Of a stretch of DNA of 46,117 nt, positions 1 to 6,740 are shown piece by piece (position 1 is the stretch's first letter; each line of letters starts with the position of its first letter). This stretch comes from an uncultured Pseudanabaenaceae cyanobacterium (GTDB lineage: Bacteria; Cyanobacteriota; Cyanobacteriia; PCC-9006; JAAUQQ01), in the NCBI GenBank assembly GCA_938017515.1, contig CALIJJ010000267.1, positions 1-46,117 on the forward strand, given 5' to 3'. A program made the position numbers and the translations under genes. The notes below the pieces were generated by a model, which saw only the letters and a list, made by a program, of their open reading frames with translations, made no database searches and was not told the origin of the DNA.

Positions 1-386
1 ACTGCGAACCTCTTCGCCTTTGTGGATTGAGCAGTTATCCATCACAACACAGGCTCCTGGCCACAGGTTAGGCACCAACCGAGTCGCCACATAGGCTTCA
101 AAGGTCAAGCCATCACAGGACCCTAGAATAGAGGCTGAGCCAACTAACCCAGCCAAACTCAAGCCTCCTACAATCGAGACATTCTGGCCTCGTTTGGGCT
201 GTTTCCCATAAGCTCGACTTCCCTTCAGAGCCCAAGCAAACAGGCGTATCAAGCCTAGATTAACTCCGCACTCATCAATGAAAACCAGGTCTGTGACTCG
301 AATCTCTCTCACTTCGTTCCAGTATTGCACTCTCTCATCTTGGACTCGATCACTTGCTTTTTCACTGGGGTAAAGGCTTTTTTTTT
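1..386 (-). CDS. IS630-family transposase, C-terminal DDE frame (orfB, cut by window edge)
   Basis: In the -1 frame relative to orfA, 126 codons stay open from the A9 run to base 1. They read as the RNase H-like DDE domain of IS630: DLVFIDECGVNLGL carries the first catalytic Asp (codon 274-276), and VVMDNCSIHKGEEV carries the second (codon 37-39). The third catalytic residue lies beyond the window. There is no separate start codon or ribosome site, which supports expression by programmed -1 frameshifting from orfA. The domain would cut and join element ends at TA targets. No stop codon is seen in the visible part, so this copy may still be active. Confidence 0.85.
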
Positions 387-725
387 GCGACTGAGACCTA
401 AGCGCTTCATGGTTCGTGACAGGGTTGATTGACTCACGCTCATGCCGAACTGCTGGTCCAAACTTTCAGAGAGTTCGCTCAGTAGAAGGTCAGGTTGGGC
501 TTCTATCAAAGTTTGAATCGTAGTGAGGTGCTCAGATTTGAGCTTTCTAGGACGCCCTGGCCTAGGCTTAGGGCTCAGTTCTCCAGTCTCTTTATGCTGT
601 TTGAGAATTTTGGTCACGAAACTGGTAGCCACACAAAAACGCCTAGCTAGCTGACGCTGAGAAATCCCTCCTTTCTCATACAGGTCAATAATTTTTTGCC
701 GAAAATCTAGAGAGTAAGCTTTCAT
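309..725 (-). CDS. IS630-family transposase, N-terminal frame (orfA, helix-turn-helix)
   Basis: This frame encodes 138 residues. The first ~60 form a helix-turn-helix of the IS630 type (ISQRQLARRF, then FVTKILKQ), followed by a basic linker (PRPGRPRK) and a second winged-helix-like part (LLSELSESL ... SQSTLSRTMKRLGLSRKKK). This DNA-binding part recognises the element ends. The natural frame ends soon after an A9 run (minus strand, 378-386), and its last ~22 residues no longer resemble transposase. The family sequence continues in the -1 frame, so orfA is probably both a short product and the first half of a fusion made by slippage. The ATG at 725 is preceded by GGAG. Confidence 0.88.
   Translation of the reverse strand: MKAYSLDFRQKIIDLYEKGGISQRQLARRFCVATSFVTKILKQHKETGELSPKPRPGRPRKLKSEHLTTIQTLIEAQPDLLLSELSESLDQQFGMSVSQSTLSRTMKRLGLSRKKKAFTPVKKQVIESKMRECNTGTK
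378..386 (-). other. A9 slippery run, candidate -1 frameshift site
   Basis: The minus strand reads CGC AAA AAA AAA GCC in the orfA frame. Re-reading one A gives AGC CTT TAC, which is exactly the frame of the DDE domain. Homopolymeric A runs are a known frameshift device in IS630-type elements. The alternative is an inactivating one-base indel. Confidence 0.65.
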
Positions 726-785
726 GGAGGAGCTGTGAGTTCTTGATAGTTTAGGTGTACCTCATAAATGTGAATCCTGCTATAT

Positions 786-1121
786 ATGGCTGAGAAGACG
801 GCGGGCTACGGTCTAGAAGTCCAGTCCGTCGGCGTGAAGGACATTATTTTGCCCGGTGAGATCAAAGCTATCTTGGGCAAGGTGGTGGAAGCGGAGAAAT
901 CAGCCCAGGCCAACGTGGTTCGCCGCCGCGAAGAAACCGCTGCCACCCGCAGTATGCTCAATACGGCTCGGGTGATGGAGGACAATCCGATTGCGCTGCG
1001 ACTTAAGGAATTAGAGGTTCTGGAGCGCATTGCGGAGAAGATTGAGCATATTAATGTCAATGGTAGTTTGGATAGTATTTTGACGGATTTGATCCGCATT
1101 AATCCCACTATTTCCAGTTAG
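786..1121 (+). pseudogene. C-terminal remnant of a slipin / SPFH (band 7) protein cut by the IS
   Basis: The 111 codons read as the last third of a stomatin/slipin-type SPFH protein: YGLEVQSVGVKDIILPGEIK, then the Ala/Glu-rich coiled-coil stretch VVEAEKSAQANVVRRREETAATRS, then the LKELEVLERIAEKI tail. Full-length slipins are about 250-330 residues, with an N-terminal membrane anchor and a band 7 domain. Here everything before the final ~110 residues is replaced by the IS630 end. The ATG at 786 is an internal codon right at the junction, so a normal start is unlikely. These proteins scaffold membrane microdomains and often work with membrane proteases. The upstream half may survive on the far side of the IS, outside the window. 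Confidence 0.85.
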
Positions 1122-1150
1122 GACCATGCATCAAACCGCCTGGACCTTTT

Positions 1151-1178
1151 GCCGGAACGAACCGTAATTCGTCCCGGC
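1151..1178. terminator. Stem-loop after the slipin remnant
   Basis: Arms 1151-1161 (GCCGGAACGAA) and 1168-1178 (TTCGTCCCGGC) pair at 10 of 11 positions around a 6-base loop. It sits 30 bases after the slipin stop and 57 bases from the 3' end of the convergent gene at 1235. It could terminate transcription from either side, but neither side has a long T run. Confidence 0.45.
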
Positions 1179-1182
1179 AAAA

Positions 1183-1227
1183 TTCGTTTTGGTAGGGTTC
1201 GTTTTGGTAGGGTTCGTTTTGGCCAGA
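1183..1227. repeat. Three tandem copies of a 15-bp motif (TTCGTTTTGGTAGGG)
   Basis: Copies begin at 1183, 1198 and 1213. The first two are identical, and the third matches for its first 11 bases (TTCGTTTTGG plus CCAGA). The preceding hairpin contains the related sequence ATTCGTCCCGG, so the array may have grown from the hairpin arm. It lies between convergent genes. Confidence 0.8.
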
Positions 1228-1234
1228 TGAGCTG

Positions 1235-4072
1235 TTATTCCTGGCGAAGGGGACGAGACCGCCGCCGCTGTACTACCCAAAACAGGCCGCCTAGCAAGAC
1301 CACCGGTACCAGGGGAGAGGCTTCGGGGACTGAGGTTGAGTTAAGGGGGTTGAATGGTTGTTCGAGGGCTTCGTCACCGGACTCAATGTCGCGATCAAAT
1401 CGGTCTTCTGCGGCTTCAGCCTCGGCGAGCATCCGACGCTGTTCGTCGTTGACCAGCACAATCATCGAGGAGTAAGGGGTGACGAGGTTATGGCGCTTTG
1501 CGATCGCATGGATTCGATCTAACGCCGTGGGCTGATTCGCATCGGTTGCCTTTGCCAATTGGTTGATCAACTGTCGTGCCGCGAGTGGCTTAAATGCTGA
1601 GTCGGATTGGGATGGAGCGGGGGTGGCGTCTTGGGTGGGTTGTACCGACCAGGCATAGCCATCGGCGATCGCCACATTCGGATTCTTCAGCCTGGTCTGC
1701 AGGCGCTCCTGGGTGGCAGAGCGCGTCAGGACCTCGGTTAGGTCTGTGCCCACACCGCCATCACTATCCTGGATCAGTTTCAGCACACCATCGTCATAGG
1801 CAGGCGGGAGTTTGCCCAGGTGAACCATCCACAGCGGTGCATTGATTTCGGGCAAAGTATCACTTTCGCCGGAGAGTTCATAGGTATCCCCGTCGGTCAA
1901 GACAATCACGCCATCGTAGGCGGTTTCGCGCTGGAGCTGAGCGAACTGCGTCAGCATATCCTGCAGCTTGACCTTGCCGTAGAACGTGTAGTGCTTCGGG
2001 TGGAACCGGCGTAAATCATCCCATCGCTCGGGCTTAGCCCCATCCATGGCCGTGACAAACAGATCGCCGTCGTTGTCGCTGAGTTTGCTATTGCTAAAGC
2101 CCTGTTGCTTCAGCCACTTGAATGTCTGGACGAGTTCTGGTTTGTGGTTCGCCATGCTGCGGGAGCTGTCGAGGACGATGGCAAATCGCTTGCCTTCGGG
2201 CAGTTGGTAGTCCTTGTCTTGCAAGGGCTGAGCGGTTACCTGATAGTTGTCCAACGCCAGTTGATGGACCTGGGGGTCGGTCGTTGTCTTTGCCGGAATG
2301 TGATCCGGCAACCATCCCTGCGGGCCCCAGTGCTTCTGACCGTTGAGGCGGAATTTGGTTTTCTGATTCCAAAACACATTACGTTTTTCGCCCAGCTGGG
2401 GCATCGCCCAACCCTGGTCATCACGCATGACGTTATAGGTCAGCCAGAGGTTCATTTCCGTGGGCTGATCCTCTAGGCGAGTTCCCTCTGCGGCCCATTG
2501 GGGTACCTTGGGCGGAATCGGGAAGGCGCGCAGGCGATAGTGGCGTGGGCCGACTTGCTCTAATAGGGCTGGATCAACTGGATTGATGCGTTGAACCTGG
2601 GAACTGTAGACTTTTTGGGCGGCTCCTCGGGGGGAAACCTGAAAGTCAAAGCGCTTGTCTAGATCCGGGGTGTCGCCGAGCCAAATGCCCGTTAGGACGG
2701 CGCTCTCGGGCAGTGAGAAGGAGTAGTAGACTTCCTGAACGTCGTTGGTCTGGTTTTTGTAGCGTTCGTAGAGTTCGACTTCGGCCCAGTCGCCGTGTTC
2801 TTTGACTGTCAGGTCCTGGTTTTCGATGAGGACTTTCTTCTGGTTGATGTTCAACAAACCCGCCTTGGCTTCGTCACGGAAAGCGGTGGCATTGAGGGCG
2901 CGGCGGATGGCCTCACTCTCGGATTTTTGGATGGGTTGGTCGAAGAACTGGGCGTAGCGCTGGGCGGCGAGTTGTACGTCGCTTTTGCCGCCGGAGTTTG
3001 CTGAATTGGCCTGGTAGTTTTGATAGATGACGGGGGATAGCAGGCCGTTGTAAATCGACTGGATTGCTTCGGGGATGGCCTTGTCGATATTGGGGAGTAC
3101 CGACTGGTACATGGCCACGACGTGGTTGTTGTCTTTGACGGAGCTGACGTAGCGATAGTTAGAGAGGTAGGCGTTGATCAGACCTTTTTTGATGCGATCG
3201 GACTGTTGCAGGAGTTCCTGTTTGGCTTGGGGCGTCTCGGGAATGGTTTCGAGTTGCGCGAAAGTGGCGAGCTGGGGCTGTTGGTTGAGCAGGCCGAAGC
3301 AGAGGAGCCAGGTGGCGATCGTCCCCACGCCCCATCCCAGAGCCTGACCCTTGCCCCAATGCCGAGCGAAGTGGCGGGCGGCTTTTTGTCCGGAGCGGAT
3401 GTAGAGGGCGGCGAGGGTGAAGGGGGTGAGCAGGAAGAGTCCGGCGCTGAACCAGCCGAAGATCATCATCAGCGGACCGAACAGCAGAATGGAGCCGTCG
3501 CCGTAGCGGAGGGAATCGACGATCGCCTCCCAGAGCCAACCGATCCATTCGAAGGAGAGAAAGCCTTTGGTGAGGGCGATCGCGGCTGGAACCACATAAA
3601 TCAGCAGAACAGCGCTGCCGTAAAGTCCCATCAGCAGCACGAGGCTCTGAAGGACGGTTTGGACGGTGGCAAGGGCTCTGCGTTTGAAGAAGCCCCACAG
3701 GAAGGTGACTTCGTAGGTGGCGATGCTGAGGAGGAGGGTGCCAACTAGGAAGTTGCCTGCGGGGGTCAGCTCGCGCAGGGCGAAGAGGCGCAGGAGTACG
3801 AGGACGAGCAGGGGGACTTCGATGCCGTAGAAGATGCGCAGGATTTGCTGGGGCTGTTGGATGTAGCGGATGCCGAGGGCGATGGAGACGCCGGGCACGA
3901 GCAGCAGCAGCAAAAGGGAGAGCACGAAGGGTAGCGGAATGACCCCAACGCCGATGGCTTGGAGAAGCGACCATCCAAGGATGGGGAGGATGCCGAGGTA
4001 GGCGAGGTAGGCGAAGAGGAGGTTCCAGAACCAGAAGTTGGTCTGGGCGAAGATGGCGAAGAGGCGTTTCAT
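1235..4072 (-). CDS. Integral-membrane VIT/vWA protein with PEP-CTERM signal (TIGR02921-like)
   Basis: The product has 945 residues. Residues 1-290 hold about seven or eight hydrophobic segments. A soluble part of ~330 residues follows, with a vault (VIT)-like region that includes EVELYERYKNQ and SFSLPESAVLTGIWLGD. A von Willebrand A domain comes next, with a DxSxS metal site (FAIVLDSSRSM) and a downstream VIVLTDGD. The C-terminus reads VPEASPLVPVVLLGGLFWVVQ then RRR, a PEP-CTERM sorting tag: motif, membrane helix, arginines. In cyanobacteria such tags are cut by an exosortase, and proteins of this architecture are annotated as PEP-CTERM integral membrane proteins, possibly linked to envelope export; the substrate is unknown. 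No exosortase is visible here. The ATG at 4072 begins MKRLFAIF, typical of the family. Confidence 0.85.
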   Translation of the reverse strand: MKRLFAIFAQTNFWFWNLLFAYLAYLGILPILGWSLLQAIGVGVIPLPFVLSLLLLLLVPGVSIALGIRYIQQPQQILRIFYGIEVPLLVLVLLRLFALRELTPAGNFLVGTLLLSIATYEVTFLWGFFKRRALATVQTVLQSLVLLMGLYGSAVLLIYVVPAAIALTKGFLSFEWIGWLWEAIVDSLRYGDGSILLFGPLMMIFGWFSAGLFLLTPFTLAALYIRSGQKAARHFARHWGKGQALGWGVGTIATWLLCFGLLNQQPQLATFAQLETIPETPQAKQELLQQSDRIKKGLINAYLSNYRYVSSVKDNNHVVAMYQSVLPNIDKAIPEAIQSIYNGLLSPVIYQNYQANSANSGGKSDVQLAAQRYAQFFDQPIQKSESEAIRRALNATAFRDEAKAGLLNINQKKVLIENQDLTVKEHGDWAEVELYERYKNQTNDVQEVYYSFSLPESAVLTGIWLGDTPDLDKRFDFQVSPRGAAQKVYSSQVQRINPVDPALLEQVGPRHYRLRAFPIPPKVPQWAAEGTRLEDQPTEMNLWLTYNVMRDDQGWAMPQLGEKRNVFWNQKTKFRLNGQKHWGPQGWLPDHIPAKTTTDPQVHQLALDNYQVTAQPLQDKDYQLPEGKRFAIVLDSSRSMANHKPELVQTFKWLKQQGFSNSKLSDNDGDLFVTAMDGAKPERWDDLRRFHPKHYTFYGKVKLQDMLTQFAQLQRETAYDGVIVLTDGDTYELSGESDTLPEINAPLWMVHLGKLPPAYDDGVLKLIQDSDGGVGTDLTEVLTRSATQERLQTRLKNPNVAIADGYAWSVQPTQDATPAPSQSDSAFKPLAARQLINQLAKATDANQPTALDRIHAIAKRHNLVTPYSSMIVLVNDEQRRMLAEAEAAEDRFDRDIESGDEALEQPFNPLNSTSVPEASPLVPVVLLGGLFWVVQRRRSRPLRQE

Positions 4073-4117
4073 GGAAATTCCGCACCAAGAAGGGATAGGT
4101 GGGAGAGCACCCTATTG

Positions 4118-4136
4118 GAGTTCAACAGGGGAACTC
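4118..4136. other. Small hairpin between the VIT gene and higBA
   Basis: GAGTTC (4118-4123) and GAACTC (4131-4136) pair around a 7-base loop. The minus strand here reads GTTGAAC (4126-4120), which fits the integron core site consensus GTTRRRY, but no attC-like second half is found nearby. Confidence 0.35.
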
Positions 4137-4184
4137 AGTGAATTTCCGTAAAGTTCTAGGGATTTGCAGGATGCGCGCCGTAAA

Positions 4185-4202
4185 TATATCAGATATGATA
4201 TA
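4185..4202. promoter_or_regulatory. Inverted repeat, candidate HigA operator over the higBA promoter
   Basis: TATATCA (4185-4191) and TGATATA (4196-4202) form a perfect 7-bp inverted repeat with a 4-base spacer. It ends 8 bases before the toxin ATG and overlaps the best -10-like sequences (TATGAT, GATATA). HigA-type antitoxins usually repress their own promoter through such a palindrome. Confidence 0.6.
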
Positions 4203-4210
4203 AATCGAGA

Positions 4211-4546
4211 ATGGAAAGTACAAGTAAGCCTTTGGTTTGGTTGCATGGTGAAGTGAAGACTCCGCCTTTCACCCAAGCCGCTCGGGTGGAAACGGGGGTG
4301 CTGCTGCGGCAGTTGCAACAAGGGATATCTCTTGAGCTACCTCATTCACGACCGATGCCAAGCATAGGAGGCCGTTGTCATGAGCTACGTATCCGAGACG
4401 CGGATAAGAACTGGCGAATTATTTATCGGATTGATGATGATGCCATCTTGATCCTTGAGGTCTTTAATAAAACAACTAGGGCAACACCTAAGACTGTGAT
4501 TGAGGTGTGTAAGAAGCGCCTCAAAAAATATGATTCTGATCAATAG
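4211..4546 (+). CDS. higB: HigB/RelE-type toxin (phage Gp49-like)
   Basis: The 111-residue product has the HigB/Gp49-like core: a hydrophobic VWLHGEVKTPPF start, GVLLRQLQQG, the conserved MPSIGGRCHELRIRD strand, then NWRIIYRIDDDAILILEVFNK and a Lys/Arg-rich tail (CKKRLKKY). Toxins of this fold cut mRNA on the ribosome and arrest growth unless bound by the antitoxin. The gene is followed after 14 bases by the XRE antitoxin, giving the toxin-first order that defines higBA modules. The start at 4211 sits just after the candidate operator. The pair adjoins an integron attC site, and toxin-antitoxin modules are frequent passengers in cassette arrays elsewhere. It could be called RelE-like instead. 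Confidence 0.88.
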   Translation: MESTSKPLVWLHGEVKTPPFTQAARVETGVLLRQLQQGISLELPHSRPMPSIGGRCHELRIRDADKNWRIIYRIDDDAILILEVFNKTTRATPKTVIEVCKKRLKKYDSDQ

Positions 4547-4560
4547 GAGTAGTTATAAAA

Positions 4561-4875
4561 ATGGACCAGGCGAAGAAGAACCGTTTAGAGGCTAAGGGTT
4601 GGAAGGTTGGTACGGTTTCAGATTTTCTGGAATTGACACCTGAGGAATCAATTCTTGTGGAGATTAAGCTGGCACTGAGTCAGAGCTTGAAGGAGCGGCG
4701 TCAGAAGTTGATGACTCAAAGCGATCTTGCTTCTCGAATTAGCTCAAGTCAACCTCGGATTGCAAAGGCTGAAAATGGCGATGCTTCGGTCTCAATTGAG
4801 CTGTTGTTTCGGGCAATACTTGCAACGGGTGCAACACCTCAGGATATTGGAGAGATTATTGCTAGTGTGAGTTAA
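4561..4875 (+). CDS. higA: HigA-type antitoxin with XRE helix-turn-helix
   Basis: The product is 104 residues. Residues ~35-95 form an XRE/Cro helix-turn-helix (LKERRQKLMTQSDLASRIS, then SSQPRIAKAENG and SIELLFRAILATGA). The N-terminal ~35 residues (ELTPEESILVEIKLALSQS) are typical of HigA partners of Gp49-like toxins. It should bind and neutralise the toxin and repress the shared promoter through the 4185-4202 palindrome. The preceding TAGGAG lies about 10 bases before the ATG. The TAA stop (4873-4875) is part of the integron core sequence GTTAAC, so the gene ends exactly at the recombination site. Confidence 0.88.
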   Translation: MDQAKKNRLEAKGWKVGTVSDFLELTPEESILVEIKLALSQSLKERRQKLMTQSDLASRISSSQPRIAKAENGDASVSIELLFRAILATGATPQDIGEIIASVS

Positions 4876-4945
4876 CGCCGTACATCAGGGGCAAATTTGG
4901 AGCGTAGCGGAAAATTTGTCCCTTGCATGTACTTGTTAGAAGACA
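4871..4945 (-). other. attC recombination site of the integron cassette
   Basis: Read on the minus strand, it starts with R''-like TTCTAAC (4941-4935) and ends with R'-like GTTAACT (4876-4870), each 6/7 to consensus. The strand can fold into an attC hairpin. TAAC (4873-4876) pairs with GTTA (4935-4938), then GTACAT (4880-4885) with ATGTAC (4927-4932), then AGGG (4887-4890) with CCCT (4920-4923), then CAAATTT (4892-4898) with AAATTTG (4912-4918). Unpaired spacers (GCC against TT) and mismatches lie at the places expected for attC. A 13-base loop caps the hairpin. Cutting would be at G(4876)|T(4875) on the minus strand. Confidence 0.85.
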
Positions 4946-5474
4946 GTTTTATGGTTCCCATCCGACTTCCTCCTTCAAGAAATGAAGAGCTGAATTTTGA
5001 GTCGCCATTTCCAAATAAGCCCGGGCAAAAATAGGTTGCTGCTTAGATAACGCAATACATGATGATGCCACAGGAGTCAGTGTTTCCGACCAGCTTTCTA
5101 GGTTAATAGCGGAAGTGGATAACACTCTAAATGCTTGTTCATACGAGGGCGATAGGACATCTGGCACCTTGGGGTTATGGCTATATTGCAAACGAGCAAG
5201 TTCAACAACCGCAGGAAACCCCCAGAATTGCCAATCATTCGTGGCAGTAGAACTGGTGTACTCCGCGAGATGGGTGACGACCGCATACGACGCCTCTCCA
5301 ACATCGCCTTGATGATGGAGCTGGTCCCAAAGATAGTTCCAAAATTGCTCATTTGGACCATTGCTCCAAAGCCGAGAAAGCCAGCCCCCAAGCTCCTCAG
5401 GCACTGAATCAAACGCACCTCTAAAGCCAGACCATTGGGGGTTACTGAGCGAGAATCGGATCATTGTCTTCTAA
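4876..5474 (-). mobile_element. Integron gene cassette, 599 bp
   Basis: On the minus strand the cassette runs from the T after G5475 (core GTTAGAA) to G4876 (core GTTAACT), which are the two G|TT cut points of an integrated cassette. It holds one ORF that nearly fills it: 10 bases lie between cut point and ATG, and 4 bases between stop and attC. The cassette's own first bases (TTAGAAGACA) are perfectly complementary to the attC R'' arm (TGTCTTCTAA). That is expected because the two halves form one attC when the cassette is circular. The gene points away from the integrase, the usual cassette orientation. Confidence 0.83.
4949..5464 (-). CDS. Cassette-encoded protein of unknown function
   Basis: I do not recognise this 171-residue protein. 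It is rich in Trp (about ten) and acidic residues, has no signal peptide or membrane segment, and looks mainly helical. Stretches such as GEASYAVVTHLAEYTSS and FPAVVELARLQYSHNP suggest HEAT-like or immunity-protein-like helical pairs, but this is only an impression. The ATG at 5464 is 10 bases inside the cassette boundary with no strong ribosome site, typical of cassette genes. Expression would depend on a promoter in the attI/intI region. No partner gene lies in the same cassette. An immunity or accessory stress protein is possible; the function is open. Confidence 0.8.
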   Translation of the reverse strand: MIRFSLSNPQWSGFRGAFDSVPEELGGWLSRLWSNGPNEQFWNYLWDQLHHQGDVGEASYAVVTHLAEYTSSTATNDWQFWGFPAVVELARLQYSHNPKVPDVLSPSYEQAFRVLSTSAINLESWSETLTPVASSCIALSKQQPIFARAYLEMATQNSALHFLKEEVGWEP

Positions 5475-5625
5475 CTATTTATTATGCGGAATTTTTCTGA
5501 AGATCCACCCCGTTCAGGGGTGATAGCCAGAACTTTTCCGTATATCCCCAGGAGTACATCAGAATTATTCTGGATATCATGCTGTCTAGGGTGATCTGCC
5601 GAATTATTCGGTCTATCACGCTACC
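5475..5625. other. attI-like region between cassette and integrase gene
   Basis: The 151-base spacer between G5475 (core GTTAGAA on the minus strand) and the integrase ATG should contain attI and the promoters for intI (rightward) and for the cassette (leftward). It holds four related 13-bp palindromes listed separately. A leftward -10-like CATAAT lies near 5483-5488. No convincing -35 was found, and no cyanobacterial LexA box was recognised. Confidence 0.65.
5487..5611. repeat. Four 13-bp palindromes in attI, candidate IntI or regulator sites
   Basis: The copies start at 5487 (CGGAATTTTTCTG), 5528 (CAGAACTTTTCCG), 5560 (CAGAATTATTCTG) and 5599 (CCGAATTATTCGG), with spacings of 41, 32 and 39 bases. 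The last two are perfect palindromes around a central T, and the first two are degenerate. Similar bases follow the copies (TATC or GATATC, and AGGGGTGAT/AGGGTGAT), so the unit is a longer, imperfect direct repeat. The last copy ends 14 bases before the intI start. Confidence 0.7.
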
Positions 5626-6591
5626 ATGCAAAAACCTCCAAAGAAGCTTCTAGACAGGGTTCGAGAAGCAATACGTCTCAAACATTATTCTTATCGTACA
5701 GAGAAAACTTATGTTCAGTGGATCCGCCGCTACATTTTGTTTCATAACAAGCGGCATCCCTCAGAAATGAACGTTCCTGAGATAGAGGCATTCCTGACTC
5801 ACCTCGCCGTTGAAGGTAAGGTTGCTGCCTCGACTCAGAATCAGGCCTTCAATGCAATTCTGTTTTTGTATCGTGAAGTCTTACGTCAAGAACTGGAAGG
5901 CCCGATTGACGCAATCCGCGCAAAACGTCCCAAACGCTTACCCGTCGTACTGAGTCCTGATGAAACCCGCATAATCATCAAGACCATGTCTGGTGTTTAC
6001 AGGCTGATCATTCAGATTTTGTACGGTAGCGGTCTACGCCTCAGTGAGTGTTTGGAGTTGCGTGTCAAAGACGTTGATTTTCAGCAATCGCAGCTCATTG
6101 TCAGACGAGGAAAAGGAGGAAAAGATCGTGTCACGCCATTGCCCACAGCTGTCGTCACACCGCTTCAGGAACACCTCTTGCGAGTTAAGCGTATGCATCA
6201 GCATGACCTTGAACATGGCTATGGTTCAACGCCACTACCATTTGCCCTTGCTCGCAAATATCCTAATGCTGATCGTGCTTGGATTTGGCAGTATGTGTTT
6301 CCGTCTCAAAGCCTTTGCCAAGACCCACGCACTGGTATAACGCGCCGATATCACCTGCATGAATCTAGCTTGCAAAAAGCCCTTAAAAAAGCCGTTCGAA
6401 CCACTGGAATTCCCAAAAAAGTGACCTGCCATACCTTCCGCCACAGCTTTGCCACCCACTTGCTTCAAAATGGCTACGACATTCGTACGGTCCAAGAGCT
6501 ACTTGGCCACAAAGATGTTAAGACAACTATGATCTATACGCATGTCCTAAATCGCGGAGGCCGAGGCGTCAGAAGCCCCTTGGACTCATGA
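5626..6591 (+). CDS. intI: Integron integrase (IntI-type tyrosine recombinase)
   Basis: The 321-residue protein catalyses attI x attC and attC x attC recombination of gene cassettes. The N-terminal SAM-like core-binding domain (residues ~8-90) has the IntI signature [23 protein letters not shown] and [19 protein letters not shown]. All catalytic residues are present: R138 (GLRLSE), K163, H269 and R272 ([11 protein letters not shown]), H295 (LLGHKD) and Y304 (MIYTH). These lie exactly eight residues before the IntI1 positions. The insertion that separates IntI from XerC/D and binds the extrahelical bases of attC is present (~200-228: [20 protein letters not shown]). The C-terminus [13 protein letters not shown] is family-typical. 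The gene reads away from attI and the cassette. It appears intact. Confidence 0.95.
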   Translation: MQKPPKKLLDRVREAIRLKHYSYRTEKTYVQWIRRYILFHNKRHPSEMNVPEIEAFLTHLAVEGKVAASTQNQAFNAILFLYREVLRQELEGPIDAIRAKRPKRLPVVLSPDETRIIIKTMSGVYRLIIQILYGSGLRLSECLELRVKDVDFQQSQLIVRRGKGGKDRVTPLPTAVVTPLQEHLLRVKRMHQHDLEHGYGSTPLPFALARKYPNADRAWIWQYVFPSQSLCQDPRTGITRRYHLHESSLQKALKKAVRTTGIPKKVTCHTFRHSFATHLLQNGYDIRTVQELLGHKDVKTTMIYTHVLNRGGRGVRSPLDS

Positions 6592-6594
6592 GTT

Positions 6595-6740
6595 TCAAGC
6601 TTCAAGCACGTCCCGAACCTGCTGCGCCAACTCCCGCACCGCCGATTGCTTCGCAAACTTCCGTAGGAATCGCTGCCCAACCACCTTCGCCTGCTCAATA
6701 AATAAACTGCGGCAACTCCCGCACCGGCAACTGCGCTAGC
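6595..6740 (-). pseudogene. Uma2 C-terminal fragment, frameshifted
   Basis: The minus strand reads AQLPVRELPQFI, then after a shift EQAKVVGQR ... KQSAVRELAQQVRDVLEA and a stop. This is nearly the same as the end of the Uma2 gene at 7541. A 4-base duplication (AATA, near 6697-6704) breaks the frame compared with that gene. Nothing upstream of the fragment belongs to it: the intact Uma2 gene's stop is at 6741-6743 in another frame. It is a leftover of a third Uma2 copy after deletion. It fills the space between intI and the Uma2 gene. Confidence 0.75.

Larger units (their letters stand above)
1..783 (-). mobile_element. IS630-family insertion sequence, one end only
   Basis: The element enters from the left edge and ends near a TATATA run at about 780-785, where the reading frame of a slipin gene begins abruptly. 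It holds a two-frame IS630-type transposase on the minus strand. About 55 bases separate the transposase start from the junction and should contain the terminal inverted repeat. The other end is outside the window, so the repeat cannot be checked. IS630/Tc1-mariner elements insert at TA, which agrees with the AT-only junction. The exact last base is uncertain by a few positions. Confidence 0.8.

Noticed and set aside
3122..4088. Long frames on both strands inside the VIT/vWA gene (e.g. 309 codons at 3159-4088)
   Set aside because: Arg/Pro/His- or Glu/Gly-rich shadows of the real gene, whose protein has clear domains.
4110..4200. A second attC left of higBA
   Set aside because: GTTGAAC (4126-4120, minus) fits the core consensus, but no matching R'' or hairpin of attC size was found; the local stem is only 6 bp.
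4935..5475. 11-bp perfect inverted repeats flanking the 171-residue gene as transposon ends
   Set aside because: No transposase inside and no target duplication. The right match carries the integron G|TT core and the left match is the R'' arm of an attC hairpin, so cassette boundaries explain them better.
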